A stretch of DNA of 64,000 bases from Hevea brasiliensis. Its lineage: Eukaryota; Streptophyta; Magnoliopsida; Malpighiales; Euphorbiaceae. Shown here piece after piece: positions 10,401 to 20,662 of the stretch (the first letter of the stretch is position 1; every line of letters starts with the position of its first letter). The notes under the pieces were generated by a model, which made no database searches, had not been told where the DNA came from, and worked only from the letters and a program-made list of their open reading frames with translations. The translations under genes and the position numbers were made by a program. Location of the stretch: positions 71,227,652 through 71,291,651 of the forward strand of contig NC_079496.1 of the NCBI RefSeq assembly GCF_030052815.1, in the 5' to 3' direction.

Positions 10401-12498
10401 TGAAGGAACGGAAGCGTGAAAAACACAAGATTATACCATTGAATTCAAAAATTTTCACCTAGGGTCACAAGCACCATGCAAGATTTATTTTTATCTATTT
10501 GATTTCAATGATAAACAACATATTAAAACTCTTTTAATATGTTTTTGGATCTGTATTTGCCATTTAAGATTTTAAAATTAATCAGATTAATTTTAGAACC
10601 CTAGATTAAATCAAGAACGATTACACTAACCTCTTGATGTCTTTGCAATGTCGCGCCTTTGAGATTCGTCTTGAGGACACGGATGTTGTCCCTCTAGCTT
10701 GTCCACACCAAGAACACCTATGGCAGCCCTTGAACAGCTTCTAAAGCCTTTTCTATTAATTAGAAATTCAAGTTCTACCTTTTAAGAGATTAGAGATGTA
10801 AACAGGACACTAGAAACAATTTCTAGTGTTCTTAATTCAAGAGATTGATGGCTAATCTCTTTGAATTGATGAGAGATGAAGAGAAATAGCTGGAGAGGCT
10901 CAAAGTGGCGTGACATATGAGAGGAGAGGCTGCTGGTTGTGTTTTCTTTTCATAACCCCACTTAAATAGCTAGGTTAACACATTAAACCCTAGCCACATG
11001 TCACCTTTTGATTAGCTCTAAGTTTAAGTGACCCAATCACATTGTGCCAAGTGTCAAACCTATATTTAATCTTGATTTTAATCATCTTACATGATTAAAA
11101 ATATTTGGCAAGCTTATGTGTTATGCCATGTGTCACCATCTCATGGTGCCACGTGTCACACTGTGAAATGACCAAAATGCCCCTGTGTCTTAATTTTGAG
11201 TTCTTAACCCAAAATAATTATTTTCTTCTTCTAATTAATTTATATCAAATATAAATTAATTAATTAATCTCTATTAATTAATTTCTCATCAATTAAATTC
11301 ATATTTAAACACTTTAAATATAAATTTAATTTATACTACACATCCAATAATCTAGATTTGGTTTCAAGTCATGCTAGGGACTTTGCAATTTTATTGCAAA
11401 CCAAATCTATTTAATTAATCAATTAAACTCTTTAATTAATTAATTAAATCATATTTAAATAGGTGATAACTTGTGTATGTGTGTGACTTACTAGGCTCAT
11501 CACTAATTGGCAATGAGACATGATATCAACTCTTAATATCATCGAACTCTTTCTTACCATAAATGATTTCTCTAAATCATTTTATGAACCTCATAGACCA
11601 TGGTTAACACCTAGCATAGCATGCCATGGCCACCCAATTAGTAATAAGATTTACCTTAAATGAACCTATAATCATATGTTACCATGCACTAGAATCTCTC
11701 TGTTACAAAATCCCAACTCAAAATTTGAGTCATGGTTTATGTCAAACTCCATTTGCTATGAATATTATGTTCTCTTTTAATTCCAGTTCTTAATTAAAGA
11801 TTTTCTCATCGAAACTCTTTTACGAATAAATCTATCTGTCTGGCCAGGAACTTGAAACATCAAGAACAATTAAATGAACATAGGATTTTAACTCTATTTA
11901 CTTAGAGGAACAGATTCCATCTTGATCAACACCTACCTCCATATATAACTAGCGAGAGCCAACACATGCCCATATACCCATACATAGTACAAGTATGAAA
12001 GCGATATCAAACTCAAACTACCTATATACAAGATAACTGTGCTATCTCAGGTCTAAAGATTATATGCACTGATATGATTTATGACAAAACATTGACAAGA
12101 GTAAACTCCATGTGCTTGTCATAAGTGTCACTGGTTCGGCCTACTTATCATTTATAAGTGCCTATCAAGTTTGTTATATGGCATGAGACTCACCATTCCA
12201 TCTTATTTATATCTCATATAAATAACTTGGGAACAAACATGAATACAATCTTTCTGGATAAGTCATGTCCTTATTATGAAGTATCCTCGATTGTGAACCT
12301 ATTTATGATACTTTGTGCTAGAAATATTGTCACTCATATTCTTAACAACTTAAGAATAATATTTCTAGCAAAATATCAATGGACCTTTTCTATTACACAT
12401 AAATATATTATGTAAACGGAAAAGTGGAAATGCCTTTTATTATTAAAATATGTACAAGATACATACTAAATGATATGCTCTAGGGCATACTACTAACA
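10401..12498 (-). repeat. 5' LTR of copia 1
   Basis: Ends CA next to the primer site and begins TGTTAGTAGTATGCCC next to the CGTGT duplication. The TATA-like sequence on the minus strand is TATTTAAG (10961-10968), where copia X and Y have TATATAAG. Pairs with 2969-5063. Confidence 0.95.
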
Positions 12499-12549
12499 CG
12501 TGTGACATAGCTTGCTCGGCTACACTGTAGACGGGTAAGGGGTGTCACA
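12499..12549 (+). repeat. 3' LTR of gypsy element 1, right end
   Basis: Continues the LTR broken at 2968, beginning with the CGTGT duplication and ending GGTGTCACA. The block CTTGCTCGGCTACACTGTAG also ends LTR F (about 49617-49636) and the fragment at 26752-26812. Beyond it the sequence is coding DNA of the Tat-like element, so this is the outer end of element 1. Confidence 0.88.
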
Positions 12550-14231
12550 AGTTCGAGGGCCTGGAAGGAGCTTTCCAACGACTCCTCAGCCGCTTCCACA
12601 TAAGGAAGTGATTGTGGATTGGTGACCAATATGGCTTCTTCCCCTTTCACCGTGATGATTTTGCCGTCCATGATGTACTTTATCTTCTGATGCAAAGTTG
12701 AAGGAACGGCATTCACTGAGTGGATCCATGGCCTCCCCAGCAACATAGTGTAGGCCAGTTCAATGTTAATCACTTGGAATGTGACGTTAAAGGTGCATGC
12801 GCCAATTTGGAGTGGCAAGTCAATGTCTCCCAGCACTTCTCTTCTTGTACCGTCAAAGGCTCTTACCAGCATAGCACCCTGACGTATATTCGATTGGTCA
12901 ACCGACAATCTGGCCAAAATGGCACTAGGCAATACGTTGAGTGCTGATCCATTATGAATAAGGACCTTGGCCACTATACAACCTTTACATTTCACTGTCA
13001 CATGCAGGGCTTTAGTGTGTGCCAAGCCTGCAGGATCTATCTCTTCTTCAGAAAAGGTGACAAAACTGGATGCCTGGATTTGTCCCACTATCTTCTCGAA
13101 CTGCCCCGGTGTGATGTCGGGGTTCACAAAGGCCTGATCCAGGATTTTCTGCAAGGCTTGACGGTGCACCTCAGAGCTCAAAATTAGTGACAATAGTGAA
13201 ATTCGGGCAGGTGTCTTCCTTAATTGTTCCACCGCATCATACTCACTCTGCCTCATTATTTGAAGCAGCAGCTCCTCTTCCTCTCTTGGTCCGGTAGGTT
13301 CTACTTCCTCCGTTTTCTCAACCTCCTCCTCTGTACTCTTATGTGGCTCTCCCATTTTTACTTTCCCTTTTTTCTTTTCTTTCTCTTCATTCCCGTAACA
13401 TCTCCCACTTTGAGTTATAAACTCGACTTCTTGCTCAGGTGGGGAGGATTTTGTTGCAGCGACGGGCTGAGGATTAGTTTGGGGAGTAGTACTGCTGGTA
13501 GGTCCGGCATAAGTCATCTTAAAATGCTCATGAGGAGTGAAGCACGGTTTTGGAGGTGCCGAAGGTGAAACAAGATTAGGAGCCGATGTACTGCTCGACG
13601 CTCCTTGAGTGAAAACTTGGAAGTTATAATTCCAAGGTATGGCATGGGTATTTGTGACAGGGAGCTGAGACGGGGTTCGGATGACTATTACTAGTGGTGG
13701 TGGCGTTGGGGCATTGGGGGCAGAGAAGGTTAATCTAGGATTGGGGGTTGAGGTATTCTGGCCGAACCTGGCTGTATTTACTTCGCCCTCAACTTTCGAT
13801 CTCCTTTGGCATCTTAAAATTTTGAGGGACAGCAAGTTCTGGACCTCTTGTCGGAATCCCTCACAGTCTCGCAGCTCATTATCAGCTGCCCCTCCATGGT
13901 AAGGACATCCCGTACCCTTTTCTGATCCTGATACCTGAGGGCAAAGGTAACCTTCCCTCACTGCCATGGCAAAAATTTCCTCAAAGTGAGGAATCAGCTT
14001 GTCTACCTCTGGTGCCTACCCTTCTCCGCCAGACTCTATCATATTTACACCATTGCCGACATTATGATTGGGCAACGAGTTTGAGGTAACATTAGGGAGG
14101 AAACCATTCCCCTCAATCTTCAACCACCCGTTTCTGATTAAAGCGTGCACTCTCCCTCTGAGTGCCCCGCAGTTGTCAGTTGAATGCCCTTGTGCCCCTC
14201 CATGATATTCACAACGGGCGGTGGCATCATA
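12550..14231 (-). pseudogene. Tat/Ogre-like gag C-terminus and protease
   Basis: Minus-strand coding of a Tat/Ogre-type Ty3/gypsy element. Near 14150-14225 and again near 13890 are Cys-x-x-His motifs (CEYHGGAQGHSTDNC and CPYHGGAADNELRDC) of the gag knuckle. A proline-rich linker follows. The retropepsin-like domain has GSALNVLPS at about residue 338 of the 495-codon ORF that starts at 13967, then TMLLGRPWIHSVNAVPS and HQKIKYIMDGK, a signature I associate with Tat/Ogre proteases. The residue expected to be the catalytic Asp before NGS reads His (CAT for GAT). A TAG separates the two parts near 14018. The ORF is cut at 12550 by gypsy element 1; the rest of pol lies outside the window. Confidence 0.88.
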
Positions 14232-15654
14232 TCACCTGGGGTATGGTGGCTGAATTAGGTCTAGAGGAACCGGTACCATTTGGTTTATACCGACGAGGTA
14301 TCGGTATATTTCACTGAGTGGGAGGGGAAGGGGTGGATCAGGGTTTCTTGGTGATCTGGGATTATTTTGAGGTGGCCTGGGTTGGGTAGGTGGAGGAGGC
14401 GGTCTGGGTTGGTAATTTGTAGGTGGAGGATACTGTGGGCGTGGGTGTGGATAATTTGGGAAAGGAGGTGGAATGTTGGCAACTGTTTGGCCATGAGGGG
14501 GAGGATATGGCCGGTAGTTGTTTTGGGGAAGTGGGGAATAATTGTTTTGCCGGGTGATGGAATGCACATCACCCTCCTTCTTTTTGCCAAAACTGGCAGT
14601 CTTCTTCACAGGGTTTTTGGCCAACTCCTGTAGTTGTGCCATCCTTAAGTTGGCCTCAATTCTCTCACCCGCTTGGATGATATGCGAGAAGCTGTTGGAG
14701 GTATTCCCAATCATCATATTGAAATAAGGAGCCTTCAATGTTTCGATGAACAGGGAGCATAGTTCATTGTCGGTTACTGGAGGATATACTTCTGCAGCCT
14801 TCTCCCTCCATCTTTGGGCATATTCCTTGAAGCTTTCCCTGTCTCTCTGCACCAGGTTTTGAAGGTCCCTCCTTGTGGGGGCCACATCACAATTAAATTT
14901 ATATTGCTTAAGAAGGCATCAGCTAAATCCTTCCAGGAGCGCAGTTTGCTCCTGTACAACTGTATACACCATCTCAGGGCTGCTCCGGAGAGGCTCTCAT
15001 GAAAGAAGTGGATGAGAAGTCTGTCATCTTCTGTCAAGGCAGACATTTTGGCAATGTAGGTTGCCAGGTGAATGCGGGGATCTGAGTTCCCGGTATACTT
15101 GTCAAAATCTGGGACTTTGAATTTGGGTGGCACCACCACTTCTGGCACCAATCTCAGTGACGCAACATCGACTGAACCATACTTGTTCAGCCCCTCTATT
15201 GCTCTCAATCTTTCCTCTAGAGCAGACAACTTCTCGTTTTCCCTGGTCTTACTTTCTCCTCCTACTGCATGAAATGCTTCCCTAGTTGGGAGATGAGGGG
15301 CGAAGTGAACTGGAGGAATTAGTATTGAAGGGTATGGGTCGGCATTTGAGACGACTGGGTAATGGGAGAAAGGTAGGTCATTATTTATGGTAGCCGGGTT
15401 GACAATGATTATCAGATCCCGGATAGGTGACTGAAAGGTGAAGGAGGTTGAAGCTGATGAGGATCCATTGTTGTAGTTGGTGGAGGAGGTAGTGGTAGAT
15501 TAGGTTCCGAAGCTGGTTTATTTTGTGAAATCTCCCTCATTAGTCTCATGAGTTCTAAGACCTGGTCTTTCAACTCGGATACTTGCCCTTGTAAGTTATG
15601 TACTTGTTCCTGATCTTCCATTATCTTCTTTGTTCGGGATCTTGTTAAGTACAC
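14232..15654 (-). pseudogene. Tat/Ogre-like gag, frameshifted
   Basis: Three overlapping pieces in order: 15654-15412 (MYLTRSRTKK, then a heptad-like coiled coil and a proline run), 15229-14774 (FKVPDFDKYTGNSDPRIHL, then FHESLSGAALRWC) and 14885-14232 (RDRESFKEYAQRWREKAAEV, LCSLFIETLKAP, then a long Pro/Gln/Asn-rich tail). These are the usual parts of a plant gypsy gag capsid domain. Frame changes occur at about 15415 and 14880. The start at 15654 is chosen as the first ATG after a long non-coding leader, because the coiled coil begins right after it. Confidence 0.88.
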
Positions 15655-16930
15655 TCGCTTGAGTTGAACCGTGTGCTTAGTCAGACTTGCTTTGTTTGAA
15701 GCAATGTTGATTTTCTGTAGGGAATAAAAAAAGGAAAAATTTTTAGTGAATTTTGATCAAAATTAAAAGGGTCCTGATGTGGACAAAGGATACGGTGGCA
15801 TCTGAGAGCCACAATGAAATATGCTGAAGGATGATTGCATCAATTTTATCATGGCATCGTTCGATAGTCTGACTGTGAATGACTGGATTGAATGCGCATC
15901 TATGATACCTGATTCATATGGCACATTCAATTTTTTCGCATAACTCTAGCGTGGGGATTCCTACGGGAGTTATACCATTCATTCACAATTTTGCTAAACC
16001 ATGGCCCGAACCGCCTCATAGGTTCGACAATGGTTTAGCATTCTGTTCTGGTCTAAGAACTTCTTCTGCCGACTGACTCGAGGATGCCATGTTAAAAATG
16101 ATGCTTATCCTTTTACAGACCTTGATTTGGTGATGCCTGTGGGAAAAACTTGTTAGCGGGATAAATTCAGGTAATCTTTAATTATACTGTTGACAGAGTG
16201 ACACCTACACATTTATCAAAGTAGGAAAATGTGTAGGTGTTCTTAATAGTATGATTCAAGATTACCCTTAAAAATAAGAACAAAATAAAATAAACAGAAT
16301 AGGGTAAGAGTAAGCATGCCCCTTTTGTCCTAAAATAAAGGAGAGTCCTAGTACCAGCTAGGTGCTACCTAATTGGACAGTTTTATCTTACAAGGTAGCT
16401 TGCTACGGCTTCCAGCTATCGTGATAGTTTAGCTCAAAGTCTAATTTTCTAAAAGCCACAGGTTCCCAAATTGCCCCTACTGTAAACAGTAGAGCCCCAT
16501 TCTATCCCCCATGATACTGTTGGGAAAATTCCACGGGTATCACAGTGAATAGAACGAGTTTCAATTTGAGCAGAAGCCTTCACGGATACTAACGGGGTAA
16601 AAACCCACGGGTACCGCTACATGACCCCCTCCTATTTTCCTAAAAGGGTAAGAAAGCCCGGGTATAGGGCTGAAGTGTGTGAGGACATCATGTGAGTGTT
16701 CAGTATGTGAAGGGACACCTTTACCTCTTCCCAATACAGGGGGAAATTTTCTTTTTTTTCTTTTAGACGAAGAGCGCTGTAGGAAGTAAAACAAGCAAAA
16801 CAAGCAAAACAGTTAGCAGGAATAACAATAATTAACGTATAAAATTTTGCAGAGTGAGCCCACCTAACTATGATTTGATCACAAAATTAAATCTAGTTTT
16901 GGACCTCTAGACCGGGGTTAAGTTTAACAA
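15655..16930 (-). other. 5' leader of the Tat-like element
   Basis: About 1.3 kb between primer site and gag with no convincing ORF on either strand. It contains a perfect 14-bp inverted repeat at 16201-16240. Long leaders are usual in this lineage. Confidence 0.75.
16201..16240. other. 14-bp perfect stem-loop in Tat-like leader
   Basis: ACACCTACACATTT at 16201-16214 is the exact reverse complement of 16227-16240, with a 12-base loop. Possible dimerisation or packaging structure; its role is not shown. Confidence 0.85.
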
Positions 16931-16950
16931 CATCCCCAGTGGAGTCGCCA
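16931..16950 (-). other. Primer-binding site of the Tat-like element
   Basis: On the minus strand TGGCGACTCCACTGGGGATG, starting with the TGG that pairs with a tRNA CCA end. A very similar sequence is common beside LTRs of Tat/Ogre elements. I do not name the tRNA. Confidence 0.75.
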
Positions 16951-17344
16951 AGCTATCGCAAGGGGTTTTGCGGTCGCCTGGATGAACACTCACCGAAGTG
17001 GGAAAAAGTGAGGAGTTGCCACTTTAATTTTGAGGGAAATTAATTTGTGAAAGTAAATTAAAATGAAACCACTTCATAAACAGAGATTCTAGGTTCGAGG
17101 TCCATAAACGGGTGGGGAAGGTGTTAGGCACCCCACCTCATCCCTCAAAGAGGGTAAGCAGATTTAACTTCACGTCCTTTATAAATTAGAATTGATAGTT
17201 AGGAGGGTTTGAATGGAAATGTTAATCCTTTTGACAAAAGGAATATTTGATTTTTCACTAATTCGGATTACCCAGATACATAAGTAAATGAGACAACCTT
17301 AGTGAGTTGCTGTTGCGTATTAGTTTTATTTTAGGGGATCATTT

Positions 17345-17835
17345 TACGTATTTGTTAAAATTTAATTTGGGAATCGGATAAGAACTCTCCTCCGATCTCC
17401 TTTAAATATTCATTAAAATTTTGGCTGAGAATCGGATAAGAACTCTCCTCCGATCTCTTTAAAATATTTATTAAAATTTTAGATTGAGAACTGGATAAGA
17501 ACTCTCCTCCGATCTCTTTAAAATATTTATTAAAATTTTAGATTGAGAACCGGATAAGAACTCTCCTCCGGTCTCCTTTTAAATATTTACTAAAATTTTA
17601 GATTGAGAACCGGATAAGAACTCTCCTCTGGTCTCCTTTTAAATATTTACAAAAATTTTAGATTGAGAACCGGATAAGAACTCTCCTTCGATCTCCTTTT
17701 AAATATTTATTAAAATTTTTGGTTGAGAACCGGATAAGAACTCTCCTCCGATCTCCTTTTATTTATTTATTAAAATTTTAGATTGAGAACTGGATAAGAA
17801 CTCTCCTCCGATCTCCTTTTATTTTAATAGGAGTT
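17345..17835. repeat. 60-bp tandem array in Tat-like LTR
   Basis: About eight units with an exact 60-bp period, sharing CGGATAAGAACTCTCCTCCG and a TTTTAAATATTTATTAAAAT spacer. Differences between units are mostly single substitutions. It lies in the U5 or R part of the LTR. Confidence 0.95.
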
Positions 17836-18840
17836 GGATAAGGACTTTTTCGATCTCTCGAAATTTGATTACAGCTGCCCGTCACGAAATCCTAGAACTA
17901 AGGGTTCTGGCATTCAAAGATGCCGGGGCTCAAAATAAGGCTTCTTTTAACTCATTGGTACCATGTGACTAGTCAGGGGATACCAAACTAAATTTTTCGA
18001 CCTTCCTATGTGGTCGCCTTACCAGTATCTTTTGATACCCGATCTATCCCATTTATTGATCTTAAGGTTCGGTTTTACTCTGCCTTGTGACGTCTTACTC
18101 AATTGTCTGTTGTGTTATTCTAGTGATTCGGCCTTACTATTTTCCCGACTTATTATTCAGACCTTTCATTATTTTAAGGAAACCTTAAGATACAGTTACC
18201 TACATTTTATCCAACCACTTATACGCTACTCAGGACTAGAGGACTTACATTCAGGAATAACAAAGATTAACAAAAAAGAATGGACTGGTCAATAAGGAAG
18301 TAAACTCGAGAATAACCTTCTTCGTGTTCTTTAACGCAATATAAACTTGGAGAAGATTATATATATATAAAGAACAAAGGAAATACGTAGAATAAGAACG
18401 AGCACTTAATAAAACAGCAATATGAGCACTCACCTGTAGGGAGTTGGATCTATTGAACTAATTATGGGATCACAGAACGTAATGGGGCCGCAGGCTGGTA
18501 ACCTGAAGACTAAAGTTCACCTTGAAATGAAGAATACCTTGTTAAAATGCAGTCAGATCAAAATTATAACCGAGTATGAATGATGTTGAGCTTGGACAAC
18601 GGGAGTGGAAATAAAGATAACAAAGACAGAAAGTGAGAGTGTCACAGGATAATGAACGAATTGAAAATGAAGAGTTTCAGTATTCAAAAATCCCTTTGCA
18701 AGAAAATACTTCAGAAAACTGGTTTCAAGAGTTTTTCTTATGAAAGCTCAAAAATAGCAGAGTAACGAGCTGAATTAAGTTTCAGAGTCCTTCCGCTATA
18801 TTCACTATTCATCCTCCCTGTTGAACAGTTTTCATGCAGG

Positions 18841-18848
18841 TATTTATA
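18841..18848 (-). promoter_or_regulatory. TATA box of the Tat-like LTR
   Basis: TATAAATA on the minus strand, in GC-balanced context and facing the gag gene. Placed as expected for the Pol II promoter of this LTR. Confidence 0.55.
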
Positions 18849-19532
18849 GGAACCGGGTGCTCCCTATGAAGGGTCATGATTTTTTTTGAGGGAGATGGAG
18901 GGTTAAGATTTTGAAGGACGTGATCTAAGGCTTGGGAATTAAAGAGAATCAGAACGGACGGCTGAGATCCCTTTCGGAATATTTGTCCTTTTTCTCTTCT
19001 AATCTGATGGCCTAAAATTTTCTTGTCAAGAGCGATTCGAGGGCTAAGAGTGAAAGGCGCTGATCTTATCGTTGTTCTTCTTTGATCCGAGGGCTCCGAG
19101 CTCGTCCTTCCAAGTAAGATCAACGGTGGAGATTAGGATGTACAGCGCTGTCATGACGTACTCTGGCACATGTCAGTAATGCGGGTGATTCTGGTGCGTG
19201 CGGTGGAAATTTTGTCTGCGACGCTTTAACTACCTCGGCCCTGATTATGACGATAATCAGCAGAAGCTGTCTTATTCTCTTTGTCTTCCGACCTCCACTC
19301 CTTTTTGGTCTTTTCAACATGATCCTTTTCCGATCTCTCATAACAGGATCCTCTCTTCCGATCTCTCCTGACACGCTCCCTTTTCGATCTTTCATGCCGG
19401 CCTCCCTTCTTCTGACCTCTTCTACTATGGTCTTTTCTTTATCAGGTCCGGTCCAGTGAAAGCATTTATTCCCTCAATTTCCAAGGCGTCCGCTTCGTTT
19501 TCTACTTAGTAATAAATGCTCAGACCATCCCC

Positions 19533-19542
19533 TATATATATA
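19533..19542 (+). promoter_or_regulatory. Plus-strand TATA-like box inside Tat LTR
   Basis: TATATATATA preceded by AATAAATGCTC, an arrangement similar to the TATA box at 20500 (preceded by ATTAAATGCTC). Suggests two related antisense promoters. Confidence 0.45.
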
Positions 19543-19629
19543 CCTTCAGCAGGAAACCCTTCCTCATTTGATTTTTCCTCTTTCCTTCTCACTTTTCTTG
19601 TTCTAACTGGTTCGGCAATAATTCCGGCC

Positions 19630-20043
19630 ATGGTGGCCACTTTTGATCTTTTCCCGATTATCCTCTTTGTCCCTTGTGTGAAAATTTACGATCCCGGTGA
19701 TCGGAGAATCATGATAACCCTATCTGATGATAGTGAGAGAACCGGACTAATTAACCGATCTAGATCGAGGACCTCGATCGTACCGATCTCAAATCGTTCG
19801 TCCGACATAATCAGCGAACTGATTTCGGGCGAGAAGACTGCTAATATTCCCCTTAACACTGGTGGCTGCCCCTTGGCATTCATCTGGCTTCTCACCACAC
19901 TGGGTGTTCCGATAGCGGCTTGGTTTCGAGCGGTAACTTTGACAACGACCTCTCTCATTCTCATGAGAGTCATAGTCCCCCCATCGAAGCTGTACATCTA
20001 TCCGATGTCAACAGCCGATCTCCTGGTCAAACACATCTTTTGA
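19630..20043 (+). CDS. Hypothetical antisense ORF in Tat LTR
   Basis: From the ATG at 19630 the frame is open for 137 codons; the same frame is open further upstream from 19516. It lies about 90 bp after a TATA-like box, and AATAAA follows at 20237-20242. I recognise no domain: it has a hydrophobic start and a Ser/Arg-rich middle. Its promoter and 3' flank resemble those of the neighbouring gene at 20663-22526 (compare GAAATAAAATTC at 20235 and GAAATGAAATTC at 22546), so it may be a gutted second copy of that gene. It may also be a chance ORF; a 103-codon ORF lies antisense to it. Confidence 0.3.
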   Translation: MVATFDLFPIILFVPCVKIYDPGDRRIMITLSDDSERTGLINRSRSRTSIVPISNRSSDIISELISGEKTANIPLNTGGCPLAFIWLLTTLGVPIAAWFRAVTLTTTSLILMRVIVPPSKLYIYPMSTADLLVKHIF

Positions 20044-20118
20044 CTCAACCACAAGACTAGGCTTTGACATAGGCTTTTTAGATAGGATGTTCCACCGATC
20101 TCTAAAGATCGTCCTTAT

Positions 20119-20220
20119 GATGTAATCAGACCTTTAATGTAATCCGATCTCTAGAGATCTCCCAAATGATGTAATCAGACCTTTAATGTAATCCGATCTC
20201 TTGAGATAGCCCAAATGATG
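20119..20220 (+). repeat. 49-bp direct repeat in Tat LTR
   Basis: Two adjoining units starting GATGTAATCAGACC at 20119 and 20168, with the start of a third at 20217. Each carries CCGATCTCT. Confidence 0.85.
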
Positions 20221-20499
20221 TAATTTGACTTTTGGAAATAAAATTCATTTTGTCAGTTATCACTTTATTATTATTGCATTGATTATTCTCCGATCTCCGG
20301 TGTGTTTATCTGATCCGACTCTTAATTTGAATGACCTTATCCGATCTGTGATTCAAAATCCCCTTAATCTGCCGCTCAATAGTTAACCGATCTCTTTATG
20401 GAATCTTCGGAATATTCGTGAGACGTGTCAGAACAGCTGGCGAGTCCCGCTAACCGATGCACCGCCTGGAACATCGTGAGCATTAAATGCTCGGACGAG

Positions 20500-20507
20500 T
20501 ATAAATA
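20500..20507 (+). promoter_or_regulatory. TATA box of the antisense LTR gene
   Basis: TATAAATA followed by GGGG, 156 bp before the ATG at 20663. Opposite in direction to the Tat element. Confidence 0.55.
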
Positions 20508-20662
20508 GGGGTGGGGTTAGCCAGTTGCTCCCTTGTGTCATTTTTAGTTTCTCACGAACAACTTCATAATTCTCTCATTTTCTCAAGTTCTTCCGACACC
20601 GATCAGACTCCGGTAAGGGTTTTGATCCTTCTTCTAGTTTAAATTCCTTGTTTCCTTTGAAA

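Larger units (their letters stand above)
2969..12498 (-). mobile_element. Complete Ty1/copia element (copia 1), minus strand
   Basis: Two near-identical LTRs of about 2.1 kb (2969-5063 and 10401-12498) flank a leader, a broken gag-pol and a purine tract. The 5-bp target duplication CGTGT is perfect (2964-2968 and 12499-12503). The target is the LTR of gypsy element 1: removing the insert restores a continuous LTR end. Coding is on the minus strand, from 8619 down to about 5073. It is the youngest-looking full element here, yet it lacks the protease and has a nonsense codon and frameshifts, so it is non-autonomous as read. The domain set and LTR size suggest the Tork/Angela group, but that is not certain. 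Confidence 0.96.

Noticed and set aside
17345..17835. CRISPR or centromeric satellite
   Set aside because: Contiguous 60-bp repeats limited to one LTR; too short for a satellite array and no spacers.
19686..19997. Minus-strand ORF overlapping the hypothetical antisense ORF
   Set aside because: No recognisable domain, low-complexity composition and no promoter seen; likely a shadow.
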